Shown piece by piece: positions 26,501 through 36,117 of a stretch of DNA of 64,000 nt. Position numbers and translations under genes: made by a program. Source of the DNA: Shewanella violacea DSS12 (GTDB lineage Bacteria > Pseudomonadota > Gammaproteobacteria > Enterobacterales > Shewanellaceae); contig NC_014012.1 in NCBI RefSeq assembly GCF_000091325.1, positions 4,051,685 through 4,115,684 of the forward strand. Direction: 5' to 3'. The first letter of the stretch is position 1. Every line of letters starts with the position of its first letter. The notes beneath the pieces are model-generated. The model saw only the letters and a program-made list of their open reading frames with translations, was not told the origin of the DNA and made no database searches.

Positions 26501-26973
26501 ATACCTGCCTTCGATTTAGCATATCTTTTATGTATGCTTTTATTAGTTTGCACCTAGGTCGATGCTTATACTCAGGGATTGTATCCCGCTTGTGAAAACC
26601 GATAGTGAATCATGGCGGACACAATTTCAATCAGATTTATGATCACAATTGAAACCGCAATGCAGCAATAAGTGAGCTTGGGTCATTATTGTTGAGTTTA
26701 AAAGGAGAACGAGGTGGGCACTAAGATGCCAATATCTACATCATTATCAAACGGGTAACACAAAACAAAATAACACCCACACTGTGACAGTAGGAAAAAC
26801 CGATCCGGAACTAGATGATCGATTTTAAAACTAAAAAAGAAAATCAAAACAGAGATAAAGACTGATTACTTTAGTGTACTAGGTAAACATCCAAATTTAG
26901 CTCAAAGAAAAGCCGTTAAAGCATCTGCTATAACGGCTAATATTCGCTAATGATATTTTTTCAGGCTAGAAGT
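26501..26973. other. Intergenic region upstream of the DAACS symporter
   Basis: About 470 bases with no frame of coding character. It should contain the symporter promoter. I see no clear hairpin or repeat before the mksF-like remnant begins at 26974. Confidence 0.5.
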
Positions 26974-27052
26974 TTATGCAAAACCTAGCTCGACGTCGCT
27001 GATGACTAAATTACTGGTATCCAGTATCAGGATCAGGTTCACCTATATCCAG
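26974..27052 (-). pseudogene. Decayed copy of the mksF 3' end
   Basis: On the minus strand, translation in two frames gives LDIGEPDPDTG and then SNLVISDVELGFA followed by a stop. This mirrors the C-terminus of the neighbouring mksF product, LDPIGEPDPTYTGN then FVIRDVELGFA. The copy is offset by 139 bases from the live gene, has lost the Pro codon after LD, and carries a frame change near its middle. The block ACCTAGCTCGACGTCGC is identical in both. It is a partial duplication that is no longer coding. Confidence 0.8.
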
Positions 27053-27112
27053 CTAAGTCGATTAGCACTAATGTCCCGCAGCACTAAATCCTAACCATGC
27101 CTATGACGATGA

Positions 27113-28333
27113 CTATGCGAAACCTAGCTCGACGTCGCGGATGACGAAGTTACCAGTATAAGTAGGGTCTGGCTCACCTATAGGATCTAGCTCAAAGTAA
27201 GCTCTATGCTCTTCAGGTAAACCTTCATAACCACATATCACCTGATACAACCAGCTTTCTCTATCCCAAGTTAGGCCATGCTCGTCAAGATACTCAAGTG
27301 CCGACTGACTGCGTCCCGTATCGATAATGCTACAGAAATACTGATCCACGGCCAACTTCAACGGGTTATCCGGGATATCAAAATCTTCAGCCTCGACCAG
27401 AGACATAGAAACGTCATGACTCAGATGACTAGTATCTGTTGGAAGTCTGGTGATGGCCTTCAAGCGAGATACTATATCTAACAGCTCAGGTTCATAGCCG
27501 GTATTATTCACATCCACTGCGGCCGGGGCCAATATTGCTTCGGCGCGATTAAATAAGCTTGGCAGTTGTTTGTGGCTGACATGATCGTCCGGTCGATAAT
27601 CCGGATGAAGATCGGTATAGAGTAACCAGCCTTTAAGCAGACGAGTACGGCCTCTAATCTGACGGAAACGCCCGAGTAACTCGAGTAAACGTCCCTGCAC
27701 CACACTCAGCTCCTGAGTACAACTACTCAGGGTCTCTTGTAGCGTGGTGACTAAGAGTTTTCTCAACTCACGAATGTCGCCGGCAATCTCACCTAATTCA
27801 CTAAACTGGAACATCTCCAGTCCGTTCAACAGCTCAGTCACTTGGCTCTGTGCCAACTCATTTTCGCGAATTTTGGCATTAATGGTACCCACATAGCCAA
27901 ATTCATTATTAATTCGACCCCAGAGTACACGTATGGAATATTTGAGTCCCTCGGCGAAGCTGTATACATGCTCGCTAAGGTCTGCCAAATAAGCTTCTGT
28001 GGCACTGTAATTCGCATTCTGGCGGGCTTCTTTATAGTGCTCAGCCAAGGTCTTAATCGTTGCCAGTGAGGAGCCTACATTGGCATCGATCTGACGATTA
28101 CGCTCGTCACTGAGCGCCTCTTCGAGCAGGGCTCGCACCGAGCGCTTTAAACGCAGTTCTTGATCTGGCTCCGGACGCCACAAGATCTCGCTTTGACTGA
28201 GCTTCTCAATCGCGGCGGAGTTGTCCTCGTCCTCACGCACAGATCCCGACAGATATACATCCATGATGAGATCGGCATGACGGCTCAGCTGCTTGAGCAG
28301 CCTAACCCCAGACTGATGTAAGTTATTGCTCAT
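27113..28333 (-). CDS. mksF: MksF-like kleisin/regulatory subunit of an SMC-type complex
   Basis: 406 residues, soluble and largely helical, third gene of a three-gene operon behind an SMC-like ATPase. By operon position, length and predicted helical make-up it fits MksF (JetA in Wadjet nomenclature), the kleisin that bridges the ATPase heads in MukBEF-like condensins. I do not see a catalytic motif. The middle (about 100-240) has amphipathic helices, and the C-terminus is short and acidic (ELDPIGEPDPTYTGN). It starts 48 bases after mksE. Its last 79 bases have a decayed copy just downstream. Family assignment is by inference from the operon and general pattern. Confidence 0.68.
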   Translation of the reverse strand: MSNNLHQSGVRLLKQLSRHADLIMDVYLSGSVREDEDNSAAIEKLSQSEILWRPEPDQELRLKRSVRALLEEALSDERNRQIDANVGSSLATIKTLAEHYKEARQNANYSATEAYLADLSEHVYSFAEGLKYSIRVLWGRINNEFGYVGTINAKIRENELAQSQVTELLNGLEMFQFSELGEIAGDIRELRKLLVTTLQETLSSCTQELSVVQGRLLELLGRFRQIRGRTRLLKGWLLYTDLHPDYRPDDHVSHKQLPSLFNRAEAILAPAAVDVNNTGYEPELLDIVSRLKAITRLPTDTSHLSHDVSMSLVEAEDFDIPDNPLKLAVDQYFCSIIDTGRSQSALEYLDEHGLTWDRESWLYQVICGYEGLPEEHRAYFELDPIGEPDPTYTGNFVIRDVELGFA

Positions 28334-28381
28334 ATTAAACCACGTCCCTCAGAGTCGTTCTGTCTGGGCTTCTATTGTTCA

Positions 28382-29035
28382 TCAGACAAGATCCCTCTGG
28401 GTTGCTGTTTCGGCTTGTGCCTCTAAGCTCAAACCTTCGGTCTCGTCGATAAAACGAATCACCTCATAAAGATAATCCAGCTTACCTGTGGCAATGAATA
28501 TCTGCTTCTCTTTATTGGGACGAGCCAGGTAGCCCAAATCCACCAAACGCTTAAACACCAGTTTAATCTGGGCATCCACGTTACTACTAGTGGAACCAAA
28601 CAGACGATAGTGGCTTATCTTGGCTAGCTGTTCACGAAAAGCCGGCGTGTCTTCAATGCGTATCATCAACTCATTTAAACGTACCGCCGCCCCTTCAGAC
28701 AGAGGAGCATCCTGACCACTGGCCTCTTGCACTAAGACCAGCCACTCCACTAAAGGGACTAGCGCATTACAGATATCTTTAAACTGAGAAGAAATAACCT
28801 TGCGTTCGACCTCGCCTAATTGCAGATAACCACAGAAGAAGACTTCTCCTTCACCAGCCGAACCTATAGTACGATTAATCTGATTGAGATAATCTTCCAC
28901 CCGCTCTCTAGTGTCGGCACTCTTCAAGGCTCGCCAACCATCTTCATCTGTAGTTCGACAGATAAACTCACCTTTTAACAGGCGTTCTATGATGGCGCCA
29001 GTACCCACAATTGCAGTTTCAGTATTATCGTTCAT
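28382..29035 (-). CDS. mksE: MksE-like winged-helix subunit of an SMC-type complex
   Basis: 217 residues, soluble. The N-terminal stretch (IIERLLKGEFICRTTDEDGW, then YLNQINRTIG) and the C-terminal winged-helix-like part (IKLVFKRLVDLGYLARPN, FIATGKLDYLYEVIRFI) fit the MksE/JetB subunit, which dimerises and binds the kleisin. Its ATG shares one base with the mksB stop codon (TAATG), so the two are translationally coupled. That tight coupling between ATPase and accessory subunit is usual for the family. Acidic tail rich in Glu and Gln. Confidence 0.7.
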   Translation of the reverse strand: MNDNTETAIVGTGAIIERLLKGEFICRTTDEDGWRALKSADTRERVEDYLNQINRTIGSAGEGEVFFCGYLQLGEVERKVISSQFKDICNALVPLVEWLVLVQEASGQDAPLSEGAAVRLNELMIRIEDTPAFREQLAKISHYRLFGSTSSNVDAQIKLVFKRLVDLGYLARPNKEKQIFIATGKLDYLYEVIRFIDETEGLSLEAQAETATQRDLV

Positions 29036-32000
29036 TACACGGCCTCCCTTATACTGGCATTACGTTGTCTCAGCTTATCGGCAATAGGGTTGACCTGAGG
29101 TTTCACCACTTGGAGCTTCTTGGTCTGTTTATTGATGATGTAGCGATTGGCAAACAAGTTCAATACTTCAGACTCAGGGTTCGGGAATGCGCCCAATACC
29201 GAGATATTATTGTTCTCACAGGCATCAAAAATCTTCTTCACGTTGCCGTGATGTAAGGTGCCCAACTCATCTATAGGCCAATGTATGGTGACATCTGCGC
29301 GCCCACGTAATAGGCGAGTAAAGGCCAACAGGAACTTACACAGAATAAGGTAAGCCATACCATGACTCGACGATTCATTGAGTTGACGATCGGTGCGAAT
29401 AATCAGATCACTATTGCCCTCTTTCAGGGTTAACTCAATTTCCAGTAGTTTAGATATCCCACCAGAGAGAGCCGAACGACCGATAATATCTAACGCACGA
29501 CGCATACTGTTAGTGTAATGCTCATCGGGGAGCTCACTGAAACCGTCAGCCTTCCATTTACGGAATGCCTGAACAAACATCTCAAGCTCAGGCCAAAACT
29601 CTAGTTCGCTGATCCTTGAACGTATCTTAACCGCAGATTCAGAGACACCATCGAGGAATAGCTCTTCACCAACTTCACGGGTAATCCGCGCACTCTGGGA
29701 TGCAATGCGGCGATCGATATCGGCAAGCACGTCATAATAGGCAGTCAGATCGACACCGAAGATACGCCCCTGCTCCCTGAGTGCTGTGATCGACTGAGGT
29801 ACCATCACATTAAGCAACTGCTCGAGTTGAGGCACCAGCTTACGATAATCAATCAGGCGTATGCCTTTATCATTGAGGAAACTAGACTCTTCACGAGCTC
29901 GCTCCCAGGTCTCGGACAGGCTGGAACCTGACTTACTGGCGATAACCGAATCGAAATGCTCCACATACTGCTTCACCGAACCCAGCAGGTTGTCGCGTTT
30001 GAGCAGTAGCTCTTCGCCCTGACGTAAACGCTCGGTCAAGCCTCCCTGAGCATCGTCCTTATTGTTTGGCAACTTTAACTCACTGAGTTTACGCATAACG
30101 CTGCGCAGCTTAGTCAAGTTCTCAGAGGCTTCCACCTGAATGGCATCGGACTGCTTACGCTGACCGTCCAACTCTTGTCTTCTAGTCTTGATCTCATTGG
30201 ATTTAGACTTAAGTTGCTGCTCAAGTTCCGATGTTGCATGCTTCACTGTGCTCAGTTCAGTCTGCAACTTAGGCTTACGTTTAAGCCAGGTATGTTGATA
30301 CCAGTCATCGTATCTGAGTACCTCACTACGATGCTGTTCTGCCTTGCTTATGCTCGACTCTAAGCCTCTAATCTCTTGCTTGAGGGCGAGTATCTTATCT
30401 TCGTCGACACCACGAGACTTAAGTTCATTCTTATACCACTGCTCGCAGGCTTTCTGCTCACTCTTGGCGTGATCCCTTCTGTGCTGAATATTGATCTTTA
30501 TCTGGTTCAGCTGATTATCTAAGGCACCGACAACTTCCTGCCAATAGGCATTCTTCTCCATTCTATCTTCGAGTGCTTGCTCTTTCTGCTCTTCCAGCCA
30601 CTCTTGATGTTGGTGTTTAAGCTGCTTTAACTCACTATCTAAACGGCTCAACTGCTTCAGAGAATCCGACTTGCGATCCGATAGCGCCTTGTTGATCTTG
30701 TCCTGCTCGCTACGCTTCTCATCGAATAAGCGTCGCAAATCGTCACGACTATTCTTATAGGCTGTACGAGCAAAGGTGAGTTCTCGATTTAAGCTATCAA
30801 GCTCACCGTTGATGGCGACTAGCTGATCTTCCGCTTCCCCCTGCAGCTCCTTTGCTCTTAATAGGCTATTCTCAGCCTTGGCATGTTTACTGCGGAGTTC
30901 TTGCTCAGACGCGGCATATTCAGGCGTTTCTATGGCTTTAAGATCCAGTGCTATGCCATAGAGTGATGCCAGGTTATCGGCTAATTTTGAGGGATGAAGA
31001 TCGCTACGATGCAGCAATTCAGGTGCTATCACCTTACCTAAGGTATTTTCCCAATCGCCCACTTCCTTACGTAAAAACTCCAGTAAGGTATGAGATTGAG
31101 GGAACAGGATATGATGCAATTCATCGAGCTCGGTTTGGCGCTCTGTGACTCGAATTCCCGCCATTCTCAGACTATCATTAGCCTGATCTCGCTTAGCACG
31201 TAATTTACGCTCTTCAATCGTGAACCTGTCGACCTTAGCATTACAAAGCTCCTGGTCTTCGTTCACCAGGCTGATACGCTCGTCGAAGATAGCCAGTGAC
31301 AGCTTTTCCTCATCGTTATAGGTCACGCTATCGACACGAACCTTTAGCTCTGCAGTCGACAGTTTAAGCTGATACTCTTGCTCGCTGAACTTAGCTCGTC
31401 CAGACTCCATCTGTTCACGCCACAGTCCTCCAAGCGCCTCGAGATCACCTCGAGCCTTCTCCTTCTGAGTATCTCTGGCTTCACGTTGCTTATCTTGATC
31501 TTGGTGGAGATTTTCAAGTTCTCTATTTAAGCCTTCGCCAATCTTACTACGGCGAGCATTATAGGCGGCTTCAATATCCTGATGTTTCTCAGTCTGAAGT
31601 TTATGGCGCTCGGTCAGGTTTTCTAAGCTGCCTCGCCAATTCGGTAACTGCTCGAGATCTAGTTTTGCCTGTTCGATATCCGCATCTAAGAAGCCACCAT
31701 GCTGATCTTCTATGGCATCTAGCTCATATTCGCACTTAGCCACATCACCTTTCGCCGCCGAGAGATCTAAATTAAGCTCATCTCTTTGCTCTTTCCACTC
31801 TTCATCGAGTTTTCTAAGATCGGCGTTGATGGCCTTAGATTGATCTTGATGATGTTCTTGGCGTTCAACTTCAACAGTTTCATCTTTACTATAGCCACGC
31901 TTAAGACTTGCCAGCCTCTGCTCAGCACTGAGTAACTGGTTAAACTCCTGTTCCAACTTCTCGAATTCCGGACGGATCTGCTCGAATCCTTGGATCAACT

Positions 32001-32715
32001 GACTGTCACGGATCCAAGTTTCAACCCTTTGGGGGTTCAAGCCTGAACTGGGCGGATTGACACCATCTTCTTCCAAAATAGCGGCGATCATAGATTTGAT
32101 CGTCTCCATCTTGCCCTCTTTCGAATGAACCGCCTTGGCGAGCTTTTCGATATGACGCAGGGAATATTCTGACTCACATAGAGAGAATTGGCGCGCATAG
32201 TTTCTTAGCTCAGTGCGATTACTGCCTGTGCTCTGAAGGCCTCGATCATTTTGGATTATCGCGCGAAACTCTCGGGTATTAAGCAAATTAGTGGTAGCTA
32301 CGCCGGCACGCTTCATCTCACGGCCGAGTTCGGCCATGGTATGACATATCACACTGTCGCCGTCTCTAGACTTAACATAATCTTCGAGCTCAAATCCCTT
32401 GGCGATAAAACGATAGTTGACCCCTTTGCCGTCGCCGGCCGATGCTAATACTGCTTGATTGAGCTGGCCGTCGGGGCGCTTATACTCGTAGATAATGAAG
32501 CTAGTGTCATGGGGCAGATACCAACGCTCAAAGCTGTCTCGTGTAGAAGGTACGACGCGACTCGGATACTCACCATAAAAAACAGGCACTAAACGCTGTA
32601 ACGTGGTCTTGCCCGAGGCATTGGTACCACAAATATTGGTGTGTCCATCGAGGACGAGTTCAACTACGCCAGGTAGGTGCGTATTTATCAGCACAATTCG
32701 ATTCAAGCTTGACAT
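29035..32715 (-). CDS. mksB: MksB-like SMC-type ATPase (DUF3584 family)
   Basis: 1226 residues with SMC architecture. The N-terminal head has Walker A GTNASGKTT (30-38). Very long charged coiled coils rich in Glu, Lys, Gln and Leu run from about 240 to 900, interrupted near the middle by a hinge-like segment. The C-terminal head has a signature-like NESSSHGMAYLILCKFL and a Walker B VTIHWPIDELGTL. Size and motifs fit the DUF3584/MksB group, relatives of MukB that act in chromosome organisation or, as JetC, in plasmid defence. AAGGA lies five bases before the ATG at 32715; the longer frame uses GTG without such a site. First gene of mksB-mksE-mksF. No JetD/MksG nuclease gene is adjacent on either side. 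Confidence 0.78.
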   Translation of the reverse strand: MSSLNRIVLINTHLPGVVELVLDGHTNICGTNASGKTTLQRLVPVFYGEYPSRVVPSTRDSFERWYLPHDTSFIIYEYKRPDGQLNQAVLASAGDGKGVNYRFIAKGFELEDYVKSRDGDSVICHTMAELGREMKRAGVATTNLLNTREFRAIIQNDRGLQSTGSNRTELRNYARQFSLCESEYSLRHIEKLAKAVHSKEGKMETIKSMIAAILEEDGVNPPSSGLNPQRVETWIRDSQLIQGFEQIRPEFEKLEQEFNQLLSAEQRLASLKRGYSKDETVEVERQEHHQDQSKAINADLRKLDEEWKEQRDELNLDLSAAKGDVAKCEYELDAIEDQHGGFLDADIEQAKLDLEQLPNWRGSLENLTERHKLQTEKHQDIEAAYNARRSKIGEGLNRELENLHQDQDKQREARDTQKEKARGDLEALGGLWREQMESGRAKFSEQEYQLKLSTAELKVRVDSVTYNDEEKLSLAIFDERISLVNEDQELCNAKVDRFTIEERKLRAKRDQANDSLRMAGIRVTERQTELDELHHILFPQSHTLLEFLRKEVGDWENTLGKVIAPELLHRSDLHPSKLADNLASLYGIALDLKAIETPEYAASEQELRSKHAKAENSLLRAKELQGEAEDQLVAINGELDSLNRELTFARTAYKNSRDDLRRLFDEKRSEQDKINKALSDRKSDSLKQLSRLDSELKQLKHQHQEWLEEQKEQALEDRMEKNAYWQEVVGALDNQLNQIKINIQHRRDHAKSEQKACEQWYKNELKSRGVDEDKILALKQEIRGLESSISKAEQHRSEVLRYDDWYQHTWLKRKPKLQTELSTVKHATSELEQQLKSKSNEIKTRRQELDGQRKQSDAIQVEASENLTKLRSVMRKLSELKLPNNKDDAQGGLTERLRQGEELLLKRDNLLGSVKQYVEHFDSVIASKSGSSLSETWERAREESSFLNDKGIRLIDYRKLVPQLEQLLNVMVPQSITALREQGRIFGVDLTAYYDVLADIDRRIASQSARITREVGEELFLDGVSESAVKIRSRISELEFWPELEMFVQAFRKWKADGFSELPDEHYTNSMRRALDIIGRSALSGGISKLLEIELTLKEGNSDLIIRTDRQLNESSSHGMAYLILCKFLLAFTRLLRGRADVTIHWPIDELGTLHHGNVKKIFDACENNNISVLGAFPNPESEVLNLFANRYIINKQTKKLQVVKPQVNPIADKLRQRNASIREAV

Positions 32716-33029
32716 CTTTTTCCTTATCCAAACATTGCCGCTAATCACGGCAACAGATCACCACAAAACCCGTTTGTATTGGGTATAAACTGGCTAATCT
32801 AATCTATTAAGTTTCAATTTTTGAGAGTCTAAAATAAAGCAAACTGGCATGCTTGGCAATCCAAGAGGCTCCCGAAAACCGTGCCAGTATTTAGAAGCGG
32901 GATCATACGCTAGTTTGTGGCAAAAAAAGCCTAAGTAAAACGCAATTAATCTTTAAAAATAACCAGGGAAGACCTAAGGTCTGACAGCCAAGCATCATCT
33001 TAGCTTTACTGCCAAAACCTTGGCTTCAA
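32716..33029. other. 314-bp region between the mks operon and the AGCS symporter gene
   Basis: It must hold the mks operon promoter. I see no open frame, no clear terminator and no inverted repeat that I would name. Confidence 0.5.
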
Positions 33030-34376
33030 CTAGACAAGAGACTGAGCATCTCGCTTAGCAAAATAACTCATGGTCTCACCATAGACTATATGCCTAAGCC
33101 CAATAATGGCTATCAAGTTAGGTATCACCATTAAGCCGTTAACAGTATCCGCAAGCAGCCAGATAACATCCAGCTTAATAAATGCCCCTAGGGCTATCAA
33201 ACTTAAGAAGATCCCCTGATAGGCTCTATGGCCTTTCTCCCCCACAAGGTAATACCAACAACGCTCACCATAATAGTGCCAGCCCAAGATAGTCGTAAAC
33301 GCAAAACACACTAGCGCTATCGTCACCACATACAGACCTAAAATATCCGAGCCACCACTGGAAAATGCAGCACTTGTCATTGCAGCACCGGCACTGTCAC
33401 CACTCCAAACACCGGTAATAATCAATACTAACCCCGTCATAGTACAGATGATGATAGTATCAAAAAAGGTCCCGGTCATACTGACTAGTCCCTGCTCTAC
33501 GGGCTCATTTGTCTTAGCTGCAGCGGCGGCGATGGGCGCACTGCCTAGACCCGCTTCATTCGAAAACACACCACGGGAAAGGCCTATCTGCAAAGCTTGT
33601 GCAACCGTAGCCCCCAGGAAACCACCAGCAGCTGAAACAGGCGTAAAGGCTGACTCAATAATTAAATGCAACGCAGGAAATATCTGCTCACTAAAGCGAG
33701 ATAAAATCCAAATACAAGCAATCACATAGGCTAAAGCCATGCTAGGGACTAATTTTTGAGCGACACTCGCTATACGCTTAACACCACCTAAAGTGACCGC
33801 AGCCACCAAGAATGTCAGTACAAGTGCAGTTAGCCAAGTTGGCACTTGAAAGGCTATGGTCATGGCATCGCAAATGGCATTAACTTGAGCAAAGGTCCCT
33901 ATACCTAGAAAAGCGACTCCCACACCAAATATGGCAAATAGTTTCGCCATCCAACCTAAACCGAGTCCCCGCTCTATGTAGTACATAGGTCCGCCAGCAA
34001 TCTGGCCTCTTGCATCTGTGATGCGGTATTTAACCGCTAACATACATTCGGCATACTTGGTTGCCATTCCAAAAAATGCCGCTAGCCACATCCAAAACAA
34101 GGCTCCAGGGCCACCAATCTTAATCGCTGTTGCCACACCAACAATATTGCCAGTACCGATAGTGGCTGATAACGCGGTACAAAGTGCTGCGAATGAGGAG
34201 AGATCTCCCTTGCCACTGGCAGGCTTAAACAGAAGTTTCAAGGCAAGAGGTAGATGGAAAACCTGAATAAGTTTCAGTCTGATGGTGAGGTATAAACCGG
34301 TACCAACCAATAAACATAAGGTAATAGGCCCCCAAACCAGGGCATTAATTTCAACTAGAAGTGATTCAAAGTTCAT
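33030..34376 (-). CDS. Sodium:alanine/glycine symporter (AGCS family)
   Basis: A 448-residue inner-membrane Na+-coupled amino-acid symporter with about ten membrane helices. AGCS signatures are ALSATIGTGNIVGVATAI (about 70-87), GPGALFWMWLAAFFGMATKYAE and GGPMYYIERGLG, and the mid-protein LSRGVFSNEAGLGSAPIAAA is highly typical. Known members carry alanine or glycine. The tandem glycine riboswitch in its leader strongly suggests that this one handles glycine. Glycine riboswitches before AGCS transporter genes are known in gammaproteobacteria. Confidence 0.93.
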   Translation of the reverse strand: MNFESLLVEINALVWGPITLCLLVGTGLYLTIRLKLIQVFHLPLALKLLFKPASGKGDLSSFAALCTALSATIGTGNIVGVATAIKIGGPGALFWMWLAAFFGMATKYAECMLAVKYRITDARGQIAGGPMYYIERGLGLGWMAKLFAIFGVGVAFLGIGTFAQVNAICDAMTIAFQVPTWLTALVLTFLVAAVTLGGVKRIASVAQKLVPSMALAYVIACIWILSRFSEQIFPALHLIIESAFTPVSAAGGFLGATVAQALQIGLSRGVFSNEAGLGSAPIAAAAAKTNEPVEQGLVSMTGTFFDTIIICTMTGLVLIITGVWSGDSAGAAMTSAAFSSGGSDILGLYVVTIALVCFAFTTILGWHYYGERCWYYLVGEKGHRAYQGIFLSLIALGAFIKLDVIWLLADTVNGLMVIPNLIAIIGLRHIVYGETMSYFAKRDAQSLV

Positions 34377-34530
34377 TACAGTTCTCGATTATCATAAAAA
34401 ACGGATAAACGGAAGTGAACAAGAAATGGCTGTAACTCGCCGCAGGAAAACGCAATATAGGAATGTAATCGGCGATTAACTGATTAAACCTATATAGAGA
34501 AAAACGATCTGGCTGTGCAGTCATCCTCTC

Positions 34531-34765
34531 CTCTGTCCTTTTTGCCTGAGCGTTTCGCGCCTAAGTGAATAGCTCACTTAGGCACTTTCGTCTTCGGCGC
34601 CGCATAATGACTCGATAAAATCTAAGCGAGTTGCGATCTCTCCAGAGGCTCGTCCAGTAACAGTCCACGCCAATCATAATTGGCACCTGAAAGAGTGGTT
34701 CAGCTATTTTTCAATAAGCTAAACTTGCCTCGTCGGTGTGGGGGCGATTCCCCACTCTCCTGCTA
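34531..34765 (-). ncRNA. Tandem glycine riboswitch upstream of the AGCS symporter
   Basis: Reading the minus strand, a first aptamer begins GCAGGAGAG near 34763 and contains CCGACGAGGCAA and a region ending CTTTCAGGTGCC. A second aptamer starts CTCTGGAGAGATCGC, then GCGCCGAAGACGAAAG, and ends AAACGCTCAGGCAAAAAGG with ACAGAG. CTCAGGCAAAAGGACAGAG is the hallmark 3' block of glycine aptamers. Two aptamers in series are the common arrangement. The end is 155 bases before the symporter start. Whether glycine turns expression up or down cannot be read from sequence. Confidence 0.92.
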
Positions 34766-35032
34766 CCTTCATCCGAACGGATTGCCAAAATAGCGATTTT
34801 ATCATCGGCTATTTCAGCGGTGGCACAGCATGCATTAATGGCATAAAGCAAACAAGCAGGCTGATCACACTTTTATCATCCACAAGTTGAACCAAGCTCT
34901 TTAGTTCTCAAGTTAGCAAGCCATGATGACTTATTGAACTCATGGGTTATAAAATAGAAGACTATTGCACAGCAGGTTTATCCAATAGAAATCTTATTAA
35001 ACTCAGGATTATTGAATTGAAAGCTTATTGAA

Positions 35033-35062
35033 TAAAAAGTGCGGATACTGGATACCCGCACT
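35033..35062 (-). terminator. Terminator of the DUF3581-like gene
   Basis: AGTGCGG and CCGCACT form a 7-bp stem, followed on the minus strand by TTTTTATT. It lies about 50 bases after the stop codon at 35112. Confidence 0.75.
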
Positions 35063-35111
35063 CGAATATTATGACTTAAAAAGTGATAGCTAAACTAGTT
35101 ATAACTAAAGA

Positions 35112-35828
35112 TTAAGCTTGTTCAAAGTCAGTACGGTAGCTTTCGTAATTGCCGACCATGCCTTTGACTAGCTCAGCATCATAGGGACGTAGGCCGCTCA
35201 TCACTAAGGTCTTAATGCCGGTACCAACAAGCTGCTCACCTGAGTGCAATTCAAACTTAAGGGTCACATCTCCACGCTTACCGTCAACCTTTAGCTCTTG
35301 GCCAACTAATGACAGGGTCACCTGTTCGAAATCTAGGGTCGTCAAATCGAAAGACATGCTCTCATAGATAACTAAAGGGCGCGCCGGATTAATCATCATC
35401 TGATGCTGTTCCATCATAGGCACTAGAACATGAGTAAAGTTGTGGCCAGAGAAAGCAACATAACTGCGAATAAAGGACTCTATCTGAGTCTGACAATCTC
35501 TCACATCTCCCTGACGTTCAACTTTCAGGTACAACTTGTCCTTATCATCACGGATCTCAAGCTGCTCTGCTGCTGTTTCGGGAAATTGCAGTTTAACGCC
35601 GGCTCCGACCATGCCAGCAAAGGTAAACGTCATCCTCTGGCTCAAGCCATACTCAACTAACACCAATGAAAAAAGAAGATCCCCCGGCACACAGAAACGC
35701 TTAGCCCCCACGCTGTGGATAGGATTAAAGTCCTGAGCCACGCCTTTGGCGAAATCACTGGCCTGCTCGGCAAGTACTGTAATGGTTTGATTTTCTTTTT
35801 TAAAATAAGGTGTTAAGAACATATTCAC
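35112..35828 (-). CDS. DUF3581-like protein, hotdog-type
   Basis: 238 residues, soluble. FAKGVAQDFNPIHS near residue 27 resembles the DxNPxH motif region of MaoC-like hotdog hydratases (here Asp, Asn-Pro, His are present). RFCVPGDLLFSLVLVEYGLS and FAGMVGAGVKLQFP also fit an (R)-hydratase-like fold. The full pattern matches what I recall of DUF3581, a family seen in Shewanella and Vibrio, of unknown function. Monocistronic with its own terminator. A catalytic role is possible but not shown. Confidence 0.65.
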   Translation of the reverse strand: MNMFLTPYFKKENQTITVLAEQASDFAKGVAQDFNPIHSVGAKRFCVPGDLLFSLVLVEYGLSQRMTFTFAGMVGAGVKLQFPETAAEQLEIRDDKDKLYLKVERQGDVRDCQTQIESFIRSYVAFSGHNFTHVLVPMMEQHQMMINPARPLVIYESMSFDLTTLDFEQVTLSLVGQELKVDGKRGDVTLKFELHSGEQLVGTGIKTLVMSGLRPYDAELVKGMVGNYESYRTDFEQA

Positions 35829-36037
35829 TCTATAAATCAGTTGATATACAAAATAGCGCTACATTTTATATCAGATCTGGAAAAACACTCAACCGATGAC
35901 TTAAATCAACTTATGATCAGGTTACACAGATTCAATATCGGTGATGAACTTGTTTGGCGGTAGTTTGAATCCTGCCAACTAATGTAAACACCTTCACCTT
36001 TAAGTTAATTTTAATGAACAAGTATTAGGATGCTCGT

Positions 36038-36056
36038 ATAAATGAGAATAACTCCC
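36038..36056. promoter_or_regulatory. Possible Fur box upstream of the FecA-like receptor
   Basis: ATAAATGAGAATAACTCCC keeps 11 of 19 positions of the GATAATGATAATCATTATC consensus, including the AATGA-AAT core. It lies about 62 bases before the receptor start, a usual place for a Fur operator. Confidence 0.45.
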
Positions 36057-36117
36057 ACTTAGATTACTAATACCAGTTAATCGGTGGCTTTATTCTGTAT
36101 TGCGCAATGGAGTATTT

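Noticed and set aside
27113..32715. Complete Wadjet anti-plasmid defence system
   Set aside because: The three MksBEF/JetABC-like genes are there, but no JetD/MksG nuclease gene is adjacent. Defence should not be claimed on this evidence.
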